Source of the DNA: Flagellimonas hymeniacidonis
GTDB lineage: Bacteria; Bacteroidota; Bacteroidia; Flavobacteriales; Flavobacteriaceae
DNA length: 64,000 bases
Direction: 5' to 3'
Assembly: GCF_008040165.1 (NCBI RefSeq)
Contig: NZ_VRUR01000001.1
Span: 1,879,349 to 1,943,348, forward strand
Part shown: positions 46,727 to 56,076 of the stretch, piece by piece
How the letters are laid out: each line of letters opens with the position of its first letter
Numbering within the stretch: the stretch's first letter is position 1
Notes under the pieces: model-generated
Databases searched by the model: none
Told to the model about the DNA's origin: nothing
What the model saw: only the letters and a program-made list of their open reading frames with translations
Program-made: the position numbers and the translations under genes

Positions 46727-47563
46727 ATGAAAAGCAACATTTTAGTATTAGGAGGAAAAGGAAAAACAGGACGAAGAATTGTAAAACGTCTACAAAATTT
46801 GGAACATAACGTAAGAATTGGGTCCAGAAGTGAAAGCCCTGCATTTGATTGGGACAATCCAGAAGGGTGGTCCGCTGCTCTTGATGGTATGGAAAAGATT
46901 TACATTACCTTTCAACCAGACCTTGCAGTTCCAGGTGCGTTGGAAGCAATTGAAGGTTTGGTGACAATAGCTAGGCGTAAAAACATTAAAAAACTGGTGC
47001 TTTTATCTGGAAAAGGAGAACGTGAAGCGGAATTGTGTGAACAGGTAGTAATCAATTCAGGAATAGATTACACCATTGTAAGAGCCAGCTGGTTTAACCA
47101 GAACTTTAGCGAGAGCTTCTTTTTAGAGTCTATTTTGGGAGGACATGTAGCCTTGCCACAGGCAGAGGTTAAAGTTCCTTATGTTGATGCTGAAGATATT
47201 GCAGATGTGGCTGTGGAGGTCTTACTGAATGATGAGCACAATGGGCAGATTTACGAACTTACTGGATCTAGACTGTTGACATTTAAGGAGGTTGTGGCTG
47301 AAATAGCTCAGGCCACAAGCAGGGAAATAGCATTTACTTCTATTTCTTTGGAGGCATATGTTAAAGCTATGGAAGAGCAAGGAGTTCCTTCTGATTATGT
47401 TTGGTTGATCAATTATTTGTTTACCGAGGTATTGGGGAAAGAATCCAATCAGGTAATTACCTATGATGTTGAGAAGGTATTAGGACGAAAACCAATAGAT
47501 TTTTCAGATTATGTGAAGAAAGCAGCAGCTACTGGAGTTTGGAATCAGACAGTAGAGGCATAA
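46727..47563 (+). CDS. NmrA-like NAD(P)-binding protein
   Basis: A 278-residue atypical short-chain dehydrogenase/reductase of the NmrA group. The Rossmann nucleotide motif is LGGKGKTGRRIV (7-18, GxxGxxG form). VDAEDIADVAVEVLL (about 152-166) is family-typical; the Tyr-x3-Lys catalytic pair of true reductases is not evident, so it may be a redox sensor or a quinone/aldehyde reductase. It is the last gene of the operon and ends at a perfect palindromic terminator. Confidence 0.88.
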   Translation: MKSNILVLGGKGKTGRRIVKRLQNLEHNVRIGSRSESPAFDWDNPEGWSAALDGMEKIYITFQPDLAVPGALEAIEGLVTIARRKNIKKLVLLSGKGEREAELCEQVVINSGIDYTIVRASWFNQNFSESFFLESILGGHVALPQAEVKVPYVDAEDIADVAVEVLLNDEHNGQIYELTGSRLLTFKEVVAEIAQATSREIAFTSISLEAYVKAMEEQGVPSDYVWLINYLFTEVLGKESNQVITYDVEKVLGRKPIDFSDYVKKAAATGVWNQTVEA

Positions 47564-47574
47564 ATTAACCTGTT

Positions 47575-47606
47575 AAAAGAGGTATGCTCTAGAGCATACC
47601 TCTTTT
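47575..47606. terminator. Bidirectional terminator
   Basis: A perfect 32-base palindrome (AAAAGAGGTATGCTCT and its complement) sits between the NmrA gene and the convergent haloperoxidase-like gene. Its last base is the first base of that gene's stop codon. Confidence 0.93.
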
Positions 47607-48928
47607 TATTTTATGGGAGTCATAAAATTTTCAATAGCATAACCACCAATTTTTGTTCCCAGGCTATTTCCTTCTTCAGAATCGTACCGAAAATGAATGC
47701 CTAAATAAACTCTGGACATAGATGCTTCTAGTCCGGCCTCAGAAAAGCTATTAAAGGATCGTGTAGAAGGTGCCATCTGGACTTTTTCAGAAAATGGCCC
47801 TGCGCTATCCACCTCTTCCGTAATCATTACAAAGGAATAATTGTCACCTTTTCCCAAAGTATTGGCTAATGTCTTCATGGCCGCAGAACTTGCAGTACCG
47901 TGAGCTGAAGGATAGGAAGGGAAGGGATAAGTATGTTGATGCAGATTATTCCATTCCAAATCTGCATGGGTGTCAGGGTTTTCATCATTTTCTGCCCATC
48001 GTATAGCTGTGTAGGGCCTCCAATGATTATAATGAAATTTATTATCAAAAACATTGATATAAGCATCATAGACAGCCATATTCATTAGCGCAAATAACCG
48101 AGAAGCTTCCCAAAGATTTAAGTTTTCCTTTAGGACCAGTTGTCTTGCCAATCTATTATGGGAGTTTTCAACAAAATCTTTCCACCACATGGCTAAATGG
48201 GTTTGATCTGATGTTCTTGTTGGATTTTGAGTACTTCCCACCGCTTTAACTTCATTGAATGCTTTGGTGTAAGCATCACTTTTGATTTCAGGAGGTGGAG
48301 GTGATCTGAAATAGTTCTGGGCAGGAAGCATAAAAGGCTCTGCTTTGGCCCAACCGGATCCAAAAATAAACCCCACTGGGGTTCCGCTGTGTTCGTTAAA
48401 CTCAGCATACACTCCTGGAGCCATTGGATGCCAGGTGTAATCTGCCTCTCCATTCCACGCATCTTTGTTTCGCTTATTTAGAATATTAAGGGCAGAAGCC
48501 TCGGCGAGGGTTTTGGATGTAGCATTTTCATCTTTAATATTCTTTATCCATTTATGCAATTCCGCTTCAAATACACTTTTTTTATCTGGATATTGCCTAA
48601 CCGCTACGGTATATGCAGCATAAGCAGCTGTAGCAATAGGCTCGGTATAAATTTCTTCTCCCTTGTAAGCATAAGTGTTGTATAAGGGAGCTATGGAATT
48701 CAATGCATCGTGAATAGCAATATGCATCATAGTAACGGTTCTAAGCCCTTTTAAAGTTAGTAATCCATCCTCTTCGATAGCGATTTCCATTATTTTTTGA
48801 TTCCAAGAAATAAGTACCTCTGGAGTATATTTGGCTACACTGATTTTTTGTGGTGCGCAAGCCTGTAAAAGAAGTGTAAAGAAGATTATGCAAAGAAGTT
48901 TGTGAAAGGATTGAATGGATTTGTTCAT
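47606..48928 (-). CDS. Vanadium-dependent haloperoxidase-like lipoprotein (PAP2 fold)
   Basis: A 440-residue lipoprotein (signal 1-23, lipobox LLQAC). The PAP2/VHPO active site is in the C-terminal half: HWRPYTAIRW (near 308-317), PSYPSAHGTASS (near 343-354), and the distal GIHFRYDSEEG (near 414-424). These residues hold vanadate in haloperoxidases and phosphate in acid phosphatases; the long helical N-terminal half fits the VHPO side. Halide preference cannot be assigned. Marine flavobacteria often have several. It is monocistronic. Confidence 0.88.
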   Translation of the reverse strand: MNKSIQSFHKLLCIIFFTLLLQACAPQKISVAKYTPEVLISWNQKIMEIAIEEDGLLTLKGLRTVTMMHIAIHDALNSIAPLYNTYAYKGEEIYTEPIATAAYAAYTVAVRQYPDKKSVFEAELHKWIKNIKDENATSKTLAEASALNILNKRNKDAWNGEADYTWHPMAPGVYAEFNEHSGTPVGFIFGSGWAKAEPFMLPAQNYFRSPPPPEIKSDAYTKAFNEVKAVGSTQNPTRTSDQTHLAMWWKDFVENSHNRLARQLVLKENLNLWEASRLFALMNMAVYDAYINVFDNKFHYNHWRPYTAIRWAENDENPDTHADLEWNNLHQHTYPFPSYPSAHGTASSAAMKTLANTLGKGDNYSFVMITEEVDSAGPFSEKVQMAPSTRSFNSFSEAGLEASMSRVYLGIHFRYDSEEGNSLGTKIGGYAIENFMTPIK

Positions 48929-49093
48929 GTCTCCATAGATTTATTGGCAAAAGCATATATCAGGTCAACCTCTAGACTGTTAAAGGGAAGAATCAAGATG
49001 AATGATGTTTTGCGTTGATACTAAATTAGGGGGAAGACTTCTAGTATCTAAGATACGTTAAATTTCTAGTAATCAGTAAAATAATGCATTGTT

Positions 49094-49816
49094 TTAAATA
49101 ATTTCAAGAAGATAGACATATACCATTCCAGATAGTATGGCGAGGCCAAAACTCAACAATGTTCCAATAAGCACATACTCCGTAAGTTTTCTGTTTTTGC
49201 CTTTGTTGAGATCCCCAAATCTAAAAACTGATTTTGCGGTTATCAGTAGACCAATAGCTGCCCATTGGTCCAATAAAATAAAACCAAAAACAAATAGACG
49301 TTCTAACATGCCAATGTATTTACCAGCATTTTTTAGAGAACTTCCTTCATCGTCATCTTCTTTTAATATTTCTGCAAAATAGGGCGCTAATAACATACGC
49401 ATTAGAATACCTGAAACGTATGTAACAAAGACAAGGAAAGTAATAAATAATAGAATTTTTTCGCTAAATAAGGTTTGAAAATCCAAGTCAAAAGGGGTTA
49501 CCCAATAAATAACTCCTGCTATTACCAATAGATGCAATATTTGATCCGCCACAAAAAGCCATCTGTAATTTTTTTCATTGGTAAAGGTTAGTTTGCCCAA
49601 ATCAATTAGGTAATGGGAAATAATGATTACAGCTATAACTCCAATATGTTGCAGTTGTAGTAAAGCTAACAAAGCAATTAGATGGATGCCTATATGCCAG
49701 TATAGGTATTTTGATTTCCACTTTTTTTCTATTTTGTCTTCTACCCAGTGGGTCGGTTGAAATGCAAAATCTCCTAGAAAATGGGCCAGTATAAGTTTAA
49801 GGGCAAAGAGCATCAT
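49094..49816 (-). CDS. DUF3307 membrane protein
   Basis: A 240-residue membrane protein of DUF3307: ALKLILAHFLGDFAFQ at the N-terminus carries conserved His and Asp residues in the first helix, and HYLIDLGK (near 86-93) provides another His/Asp pair; about six hydrophobic segments. Function unknown. Its ATG overlaps the satD stop by 4 bases, so the two are translated together; the pairing of DUF3307 with SatD is widespread in Bacteroidota. Confidence 0.9.
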   Translation of the reverse strand: MMLFALKLILAHFLGDFAFQPTHWVEDKIEKKWKSKYLYWHIGIHLIALLALLQLQHIGVIAVIIISHYLIDLGKLTFTNEKNYRWLFVADQILHLLVIAGVIYWVTPFDLDFQTLFSEKILLFITFLVFVTYVSGILMRMLLAPYFAEILKEDDDEGSSLKNAGKYIGMLERLFVFGFILLDQWAAIGLLITAKSVFRFGDLNKGKNRKLTEYVLIGTLLSFGLAILSGMVYVYLLEII

Positions 49817-50421
49817 AGTGTTGTAAGTTGGGTTTTATAGAATTGTATCATTTTTTGTACTTCGTCAAATCCGGCGCGTAATAGTGCTTCACTGATGTTA
49901 CTTTGGGAATTATCCAATATTGCAGCCAGTTCTTTTTGATTAGCATCGGGGTGTTCCATTGCAGTAGTTACAACTCTGGAAGTGGCCGGTAGCCAATCAT
50001 CCATGCTTAGGGCTGCCAATTGTAGCATAAGGTTAAGTGTAGTATCAAAAGCTTCTGAATTTGATTTTAGGGCCAGGGTCTGTTTTTTTAGGCCTTCAAA
50101 GCATTCTCCAGAATGTACGAATGCTGACCCATTGGATTCTGTAATTTTTTCTGAACTGTAATTTTTTTCACCAAGACCAATGGCCATTCTTACATCAATA
50201 CCCCTTTCTTGCTTTAAACTTGCTTTGATATGGATGGCGGCTTCCAATGCTTTTTCTGGGAGGATTTCCAATTGAAAGCTATCGCCACGGTAAACTTCCC
50301 ATTGCTTAGGCTCTCTGCCATAGATATTTAGCACCTTCTTTAAAGAGGATAACCATGCTTCTGGTGTTGCTTTTCTAGAATTGATAATGTCTCCGGTTAT
50401 TATGGCGGTTGCTATACTCAT
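49813..50421 (-). CDS. SatD family protein
   Basis: A 202-residue protein started at 50421, where the sequence reads MSIATAIITGDIINSRK, the normal SatD opening; a longer frame to 50466 would run through the operator repeats. The SatD domain covers about 5-145. A C-terminal helix-turn-helix (about 150-195; NQKELAAILDNSQSNISEALL) suggests DNA binding. Three 28-bp repeats with palindromic cores stand immediately before the gene, so autoregulation is likely. The biochemical activity of SatD is unknown. Confidence 0.88.
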   Translation of the reverse strand: MSIATAIITGDIINSRKATPEAWLSSLKKVLNIYGREPKQWEVYRGDSFQLEILPEKALEAAIHIKASLKQERGIDVRMAIGLGEKNYSSEKITESNGSAFVHSGECFEGLKKQTLALKSNSEAFDTTLNLMLQLAALSMDDWLPATSRVVTTAMEHPDANQKELAAILDNSQSNISEALLRAGFDEVQKMIQFYKTQLTTL

Positions 50422-50429
50422 GTTACAAA

Positions 50430-50513
50430 TATCGGTAAAATAACCGATAATAAAGAATATCGGCAAAATAACCGATAATTAAAGATATCGGCAAAATAGC
50501 CGATAATGAAGAA
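50430..50513. promoter_or_regulatory. Three tandem 28-bp palindromic repeats before satD
   Basis: Copies begin at 50430, 50458 and 50486, an exact 28-base period. Each has a 7-6-7 structure: TATCGG(T/C), AAAATA, (A/G)CCGATA, followed by an AT-rich spacer of 8 bases (AT-AAAGAA type). Differences are few. The one closest to the gene overlaps a GATATTTG -7-like box (minus strand, 50426-50433) that lies 4 bases from the ATG. This is most simply an operator array for the SatD helix-turn-helix. Confidence 0.92.
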
Positions 50514-50608
50514 TGTTTTAGTATATAGTGTGATAATCAGCACTTATTTGTAATGTAATTTTGCTTAAAATCCCCTTCAAAAAAAGCGAAAGGGGATTTG
50601 TATTTGTG

Positions 50609-51421
50609 CTAATTGGAAGCTTTCTGTTTGTAATCTGGAATTAATTTCCCGTTTACCCAGCTCAACTCTCGCTTTTCTTTAGCCATTTTGGACCAATTAG
50701 TGGACTCATCATAAACTTCATTTCTTTCTTTTTTGAAAAGAATTTTTTCTGGGATACCCCCTTCATCTTCTGGAAAAATGAACTTTTCTGAATATTGTAG
50801 TATACCCGAATCTGAAATTTGGGAAAGCGTTGCTACTTTGGTAAGCTCATCACCATGCGCAAAAAAGTAGATTCCGCCATTTTCTAGACCACAAGCTTCC
50901 GCATAATAATCAACATAGAACATTCCATCTACCCCTGAAAGACCTTTACCATCCAATATTTTAATATCGATATTAGGATGGGCCAAGGGGACCTTTTTTT
51001 CAATATAGGCGCCATTTTTCACATTCCTAATGTTCAAATAAGTAGTCTTGCCTTCTTTGGAATATGCAAAATAATAATGGTGCTCATTCAATGTTTTCTT
51101 TTGAAAAGACAGTAATCCACCTAAAATATATCCGGTGACTTTGTCATACTTTACTTTGTAAAAAGGGGAATCAAAACCTTTATACGGCCATGAAAAATTG
51201 GTTTTCTCAATAATCTCTACCCATTCTCCGATTTTTAAGAGTTCCAATACTTCAGATTCTATCCCGGGTCCAGATCTTAACTTCACATCATTACCAAATA
51301 GGTATGCTTTTTCTCCAGGCTGATAAGCACATTCATCTGAAGGGCAATTATATCCTTTTTGTGCGGTAAGGGAAATAGTAAATAGGGTGGCTAGGGCTGA
51401 AATAATAAATAATATCCTCAT
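50609..51421 (-). CDS. Exported SH3b-domain protein
   Basis: A 270-residue protein with signal peptide (1-20, ending LTAQ). An SH3b domain at about 38-108 is marked by YLFGNDVKLRSGPGIESEVLELL and GYILGGLLS. The remaining 160 residues form a beta-rich domain without recognised family. Two early cysteines (CPSDEC, 25-30) may form a disulfide. The SH3b part may bind peptidoglycan; the target is not known. It is transcribed alone, 187 bases before satD on the same strand. Confidence 0.8.
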   Translation of the reverse strand: MRILFIISALATLFTISLTAQKGYNCPSDECAYQPGEKAYLFGNDVKLRSGPGIESEVLELLKIGEWVEIIEKTNFSWPYKGFDSPFYKVKYDKVTGYILGGLLSFQKKTLNEHHYYFAYSKEGKTTYLNIRNVKNGAYIEKKVPLAHPNIDIKILDGKGLSGVDGMFYVDYYAEACGLENGGIYFFAHGDELTKVATLSQISDSGILQYSEKFIFPEDEGGIPEKILFKKERNEVYDESTNWSKMAKEKRELSWVNGKLIPDYKQKASN

Positions 51422-51563
51422 CGTATATATTTTTAAAGGTTACGACAGCCTTTAGGAGGAGTTGTTATTATATATACGGGATAAAATGTTAAAATGGATT
51501 TAGGCAATGCAAATTTAGCTTGTGTAATGACTAGCATGGTAAGGTTGGTATATAACCAAAAAA

Positions 51564-51592
51564 GAAGCCGCACCCATGGCTGATGCGGCTTC
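51564..51592 (-). terminator. Terminator of the Spy-like gene
   Basis: A 9-bp stem GAAGCCGCA/TGCGGCTTC with an 11-base loop and a T-run on the minus strand, 18 bases after the stop of the 51610 gene. Confidence 0.9.
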
Positions 51593-51609
51593 AAAATCAA
51601 CAAAAAACA

Positions 51610-52056
51610 TTATCCTCTTCTTCCTTTCTCCTGCATTTTCTTTTTGCCGTTCATGATCTTTTTCAATTTCAATTTTTTCCATGTTTGGTATTGTTCTTCT
51701 GTCAATACCTTTTTCATTTTTTGGTGCTGGGCAATTTGATGATCTAATCGGGTATTTTCAATTTCAAATCGTTCATCTGCCGTAGGTTTTTTCCATTCTC
51801 CACTTTCTTTCTTTGCTGTAATCTCTGCATGTTTGGCCTTTCGCATTTCGGCCTGTTCCAAATTAATTTCCATCACCTTTTTTTGCTGTCCATCATCTAA
51901 ATCCAAGAGCAATGTCAGTTTTTTGGTGCTCAATGTGGCCAATTGTTCGGTGGTCAAATTGGCTTTTAGTTCTCTTCCTTTTCTGGGACCGTCTTGTTTT
52001 TGGGCAGTTAGGCCCAATGTGGTCATTAAGACCAGCAGTGTTGCTAATCGCTTCAT
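51610..52056 (-). CDS. Exported basic helical protein, Spy/LTxxQ-like
   Basis: A 148-residue protein with a signal peptide (1-18, ending GLTAQ). The mature part is almost wholly helical and Lys/Glu rich. It contains two LT-xx-Q-type segments (NLTTEQLATL near 34-43 and VLTEEQYQTWKK near 116-127), the pattern of the Spy/CpxP periplasmic chaperone group. Metal- or stress-related chaperone function is therefore possible, not shown. It ends in a basic tail (KGRRG). Confidence 0.72.
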   Translation of the reverse strand: MKRLATLLVLMTTLGLTAQKQDGPRKGRELKANLTTEQLATLSTKKLTLLLDLDDGQQKKVMEINLEQAEMRKAKHAEITAKKESGEWKKPTADERFEIENTRLDHQIAQHQKMKKVLTEEQYQTWKKLKLKKIMNGKKKMQEKGRRG

Positions 52057-52161
52057 ATGTTTAAATTTTAATGATTTGATTTTTGGACATAGATTACGCC
52101 CAATGGTTTAAAACCTATCCATTATTTATGAAGCTTTTAACAGGGATGATGAAGGAGAGAC

Positions 52162-52350
52162 CTACTCTTGTTTATCTGCGTTTTCTTCTTGAAGTTCTTC
52201 CAAAACAACTTGATCTTCAAACTCGGTTTTGGAGACTTCTTGGGATTGCATTTTATTTTGGAATTCCTCTCGCTGTTCTACAACATTGTATGCGAAGGCT
52301 GCAATCAAAAAACAGGAAAAATAGATAAGGCTTTTGATTTTATAGGTCAT
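52162..52350 (-). CDS. Small membrane-anchored acidic peptide
   Basis: A 62-residue protein: positive N-terminus, one hydrophobic helix (about 7-22; LIYFSCFLIAAFAYN) and a highly charged tail with Glu and Gln in a heptad-like pattern (LEELQEEN), possibly a short coiled coil. It lies 105 bases upstream of the Spy-like gene on the same strand. The opposite frame is a less likely protein. No family recognised. Confidence 0.55.
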   Translation of the reverse strand: MTYKIKSLIYFSCFLIAAFAYNVVEQREEFQNKMQSQEVSKTEFEDQVVLEELQEENADKQE

Positions 52351-52525
52351 GATATTAGGATTTGGGATTACTAAAATAGAGAAACCTTTATCTAATAGCC
52401 ATGATATGTTGTGAAACGCAGTTTTTTAGGTGTGTATCTGTCAAAAGGTATGGTGTAATCGACAAAATGCACGGTTTGAATGAAACCATGGAGATTTTGC
52501 TGCAATTTCTTACAATTTGAGCTAT

Positions 52526-55024
52526 CTATTTAGGATCAAGAATTAAATCAATACGCTCCAAAGCATCTTGAAGATGGTATCTACTCATGCGGTCAGAGAT
52601 TCTGCCAAGACCATTTCTAATATCTCTTTTTAAATTGTTCAATTCGGCCCGGGCAACGGAACGAATATCGGATTGGCTCGTGTTAACTATGGTTGACTTG
52701 CGATACCCACCAAAATCAGAGAGCTTTTTCTGGTTTTCTGCTGTCATCAAATACTCCAATCGGTCAATATGTGCTTTCTGAAGGTTCCTTCTGTAAGTAT
52801 CAATAACTTTTCCGCTTCGTGTTTCTGACCAAATTCCCTGGCGCAAATCACCCATCATGTCCAATAACTTGTATGCATTGTTTCCATTGGCAGTTTCGTT
52901 TTCTATAATCCTGGCCATTTTGCCCAAGTGCAATATGTTATTTAGGTAACGAACTTGTGCAGAGCGAATGCGTTCCACAGAACCAGAGTATTGAATTTTA
53001 TTGAAGATATCCTGATCGATAAGCCATTTTGGAGTCTTGAATAACTGTTCAAGCATGAAATTCATACTATTTTTTTGATGCTGCTTATCTACATGGGTGT
53101 ATACGGCTCCTTCTTGATCTGCCGTTTTATGATATTCGTAAACACCACCAATATTATTGGATACATGCCCCATATATCTCCTAAACTGACTTACAACCTG
53201 TCCGTATAGTGTTTCTAGGTCATCATAATTTTTTCCTTCTTCGGTAGTCCATTTTGCTAAATTGGGGACAATCCTTTTCAAATTTGCAATACCATATAAA
53301 CTTGCCTTAATGGCATCGTCACCTAAATCTTCTGTCTGCGAACTGGGATCATGTATGTCACCTATTTGCTGATGTCCAAAACGATACATAGGGTCGTTTT
53401 CATGGGTCCTTATCCAGCCGTTTAAAACAGACTTCTCATCTTCTGCTCTGGTATCTAAAATAGGTTTATAGCCCCATCGTATCGCATATTTGTCATAGAC
53501 ACCAATGTCTGGCATTAGAGCCACGCCTTTATCTTCCGGTTGGGCCACATAGTTGAATCTGGCATAATCCATTATAGAAGGGGCGGTCCCAAATTTTTTG
53601 GTAAAGGTTGCAGACCGTAGTGAATCCACAGGATATGCCACACTGCTTCCCATATTATGAGGAAGTCCGAGCGTATGACCAACTTCATGGGCAGATACAA
53701 AACGTATCAACCTTCCCATAATTTCGTCTTTAAAGGCTACGTTTTGTGCTTCCGGATTGATAGCCGCAGTTTGTACAAAAAACCAATTGCGAAGCAACGT
53801 CATTACATTATGGTACCAGTTGATATCGGATTCCAAAATCTCACCGCTACGTGGATCACTAACATGTGGGCCATTTGCATTGGGGATAGGAGAGGCTAAA
53901 TAGCGAACTACCGAATAGCGAACATCTTCTGGAGACCATTCTGGGTCCTCCTCCTTTGTTGGGGGATCCATGGCCAAAATTGCATTTTTAAAACCGGCTG
54001 CCTCAAAAGCAACTTGCCAATCTTCAATGCCTTGTTTTAGATAAGGAACCCATTTTTTTGGGGTAGCGCGATCTACATAATAGATAATAGGCTTTTTGGG
54101 TTCTACCAATTCACCAGCTTTGTATTTTTCAATATCCTCATCTTTTACTTCTAATCGCCAGCGGTCTAAATAGCGAACCGTTTTACTTTCTTGCGCATCC
54201 AACCCATAATCTACTTGACCTCTTGCAAACCATCCCACCCGTTCGTCAAAATAGCGACGTTTCATAGGTTCTTCTGGCAATAGAATCATGGAATTGTTGA
54301 TTTCAATGGATATGGAACCTAGGCTTTTATTGCTTGGGGCTTCTTTCGCAACATAGGTTTTTACATGTCGCGCTTCAATGTTTAAAGGATAACTATGTAT
54401 AGATTCAATATAGCTACGTTCTCCATCTAAACGACTAACCTTATATCGTTTGCGATAGAGTTCTGGCATACCTAAAGCATTGACATCTTTTGTAAATAGA
54501 GCGTCTACTTCTATTACGGTAGCAGGATTCAACGAATCTTTTTCATTGAGGGCTTTAATATTAAAAGAAAATAGGACGGGTTCAAAATTGGAATTAACTA
54601 CTGCCTCATGCACTGGTAAGGAATCAGCAGCTACGTTTCCGTAAGATACCACACGCACCAAAACTTTTTTATGTTTTTTCTCCCAACGGAGTACTTGTGT
54701 ATTGATTTTTCCACCACCAAATCCAATTCCCGTAGCGGTTTTTGAAATTCTACTTACCATAAGCATCTCCCGATTGAACAAAGAATCTGGAATCTCATAG
54801 TAATGTTTATTGTCAACCGTATGCACTAGAAAAAGACCCTTGTCTGTTTTAGCATCTTTGGTGATGACCTTATTGTAAGGTTGTATGTCTCCTTTTTTAG
54901 GTTTGGCTTCAGCTTTTTGTTCGCTGTTTTTCTTTTTCTTTTTAAAAAGTTGGGCCTCGGTGGTTTGATAAGTACCAATCAAAAAAATAACTAAGACAAC
55001 CTTGGAAAGCAATTTTTGAATCAT
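52526..55024 (-). CDS. Zinc metalloprotease with DUF5117/DUF5118-type domains
   Basis: An 832-residue exported protein (signal about 1-25). The catalytic site is HEVGHTLGLPHNMG: His446, Glu447, His450 and His456 give the HExxHxxGxxH zinc motif of metzincins. The N-terminal part fits DUF5117/DUF5118, which accompany this peptidase in Bacteroidota. A Met-turn-like PSIMDYARFN lies about 30 residues after the motif, another metzincin mark. It likely digests protein outside the cell or in the periplasm. Substrate unknown. Confidence 0.9.
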   Translation of the reverse strand: MIQKLLSKVVLVIFLIGTYQTTEAQLFKKKKKNSEQKAEAKPKKGDIQPYNKVITKDAKTDKGLFLVHTVDNKHYYEIPDSLFNREMLMVSRISKTATGIGFGGGKINTQVLRWEKKHKKVLVRVVSYGNVAADSLPVHEAVVNSNFEPVLFSFNIKALNEKDSLNPATVIEVDALFTKDVNALGMPELYRKRYKVSRLDGERSYIESIHSYPLNIEARHVKTYVAKEAPSNKSLGSISIEINNSMILLPEEPMKRRYFDERVGWFARGQVDYGLDAQESKTVRYLDRWRLEVKDEDIEKYKAGELVEPKKPIIYYVDRATPKKWVPYLKQGIEDWQVAFEAAGFKNAILAMDPPTKEEDPEWSPEDVRYSVVRYLASPIPNANGPHVSDPRSGEILESDINWYHNVMTLLRNWFFVQTAAINPEAQNVAFKDEIMGRLIRFVSAHEVGHTLGLPHNMGSSVAYPVDSLRSATFTKKFGTAPSIMDYARFNYVAQPEDKGVALMPDIGVYDKYAIRWGYKPILDTRAEDEKSVLNGWIRTHENDPMYRFGHQQIGDIHDPSSQTEDLGDDAIKASLYGIANLKRIVPNLAKWTTEEGKNYDDLETLYGQVVSQFRRYMGHVSNNIGGVYEYHKTADQEGAVYTHVDKQHQKNSMNFMLEQLFKTPKWLIDQDIFNKIQYSGSVERIRSAQVRYLNNILHLGKMARIIENETANGNNAYKLLDMMGDLRQGIWSETRSGKVIDTYRRNLQKAHIDRLEYLMTAENQKKLSDFGGYRKSTIVNTSQSDIRSVARAELNNLKRDIRNGLGRISDRMSRYHLQDALERIDLILDPK

Positions 55025-55291
55025 TGTTGGGTCAATTTGATATAATCAGTGCCGCCAAAGAACCTAAAAAACATGAAAACAGACTGTTAAATAATTATTA
55101 ACTCTTATTTTTTTTCAAAAAGCATCAATCTCTGGGAGTATTGCGTTTTACTGGTACTTCCCGTTGAAACACCACCTATAGCTGGGCTCAGCAAACATTA
55201 GTTTTCCCTAAAAAAAACAAAAAAGCTGTAACATTTTAAAATTTGGGTAGTCTTATAAGCATATTACATCAATCAAAAAATTCAATCAAAA

Positions 55292-56026
55292 ATGAACAAA
55301 TTATTAATGATTTACGGATGTGTACTATTAGGTAGTCCCGCCGTAGCAGACGACCAACAAAGTACGGGCGGAACTGTTGTAGAAACCAAATCTGAAACAG
55401 CCAGTACGTTTGAGAACAATTTTACAGTATTGAACATCAATACTGAAGCAAACAAGGAAACTTCTAAATTTTATGGTTTATCAAATGAAGGATCCTTTGA
55501 ATTAGATTTAAAAGAAATTGAGTTTATAGAAGAACAATCGGAAATTGATTTAGGTTTTGATACCTCCGATTACCTTCCTGAGGACTTTAATCCTTATGAA
55601 ACTTATTTTGATTTGAATTCCCTTATATATATAGAAGCTGATACTGATTTGAATTTGGATTTCAATACCTCGGAATATTTGCCGGTAGGTTTTGATCCCT
55701 ATGCAGAAAATGTTGATGTACATGCTATACATTATATAGAAGATGAGGATCTAGATTTAGGTTTTAACACCAAAGATTATCTTCCAGAGGGTTTTTCACC
55801 ATACGAGGCATACATAGATTTAAATGCTATTCCTTATATAGAGGAGGAGGTAGATTTTAACTTAGGAATGGATAGTGACTATTCTTTACCAAAAGGATTT
55901 GATCCTTATTCAGCTCCAACGGAAGTAGCTTCCATCAACTTTATTGAGGATGAAGAAATAGAATTGGGTTTTGATACTTCAGTGTATCTCCCAGAAGGAT
56001 TTGACCCTTACACAAGGTCAAACTAA
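55292..56026 (+). CDS. Exported acidic repeat protein, five LPxxFDPY units
   Basis: A 244-residue protein with a signal peptide (1-19, ending AVA). From about 76 to 240 it has five tandem units of 34-35 residues, each with YIEDE, then LGFDTxxYLPEGFDPY. The LPxxF(D/N/S)PY cores are at 95-102, 130-137, 164-171, 199-206 and 233-240: steps of 35, 34, 35 and 34. The repeats are rich in Asp/Glu and aromatic residues. I do not recognise a family. Extracytoplasmic calcium or cell-surface binding are guesses. A paralog with two units follows 360 bases on. Confidence 0.85.
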   Translation: MNKLLMIYGCVLLGSPAVADDQQSTGGTVVETKSETASTFENNFTVLNINTEANKETSKFYGLSNEGSFELDLKEIEFIEEQSEIDLGFDTSDYLPEDFNPYETYFDLNSLIYIEADTDLNLDFNTSEYLPVGFDPYAENVDVHAIHYIEDEDLDLGFNTKDYLPEGFSPYEAYIDLNAIPYIEEEVDFNLGMDSDYSLPKGFDPYSAPTEVASINFIEDEEIELGFDTSVYLPEGFDPYTRSN

Positions 56027-56058
56027 GTAGGATGTTTTAGTTTTCATTTTACAAATTT

Positions 56059-56072
56059 TTGAGTTAGTTAGT
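56059..56072 (+). promoter_or_regulatory. Stop-codon-rich 3'-UTR motif
   Basis: TTGAGTTAGTTAGT, 33 bases after the repeat-protein stop and just before its terminator; contains TGA and two TAG codons. Compare 56711-56724. Confidence 0.5.
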
Positions 56073-56076
56073 CATG

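Noticed and set aside
50430..50513. Possible CRISPR array (three 28-bp repeats)
   Set aside because: The repeats are directly adjacent with no unique spacers, and a regulator-like gene follows immediately; an operator array explains them better.
52083..52328. 81-codon plus-strand frame opposite the small membrane peptide
   Set aside because: No signal, membrane or family feature; the minus-strand frame has a proper anchor and charged tail.
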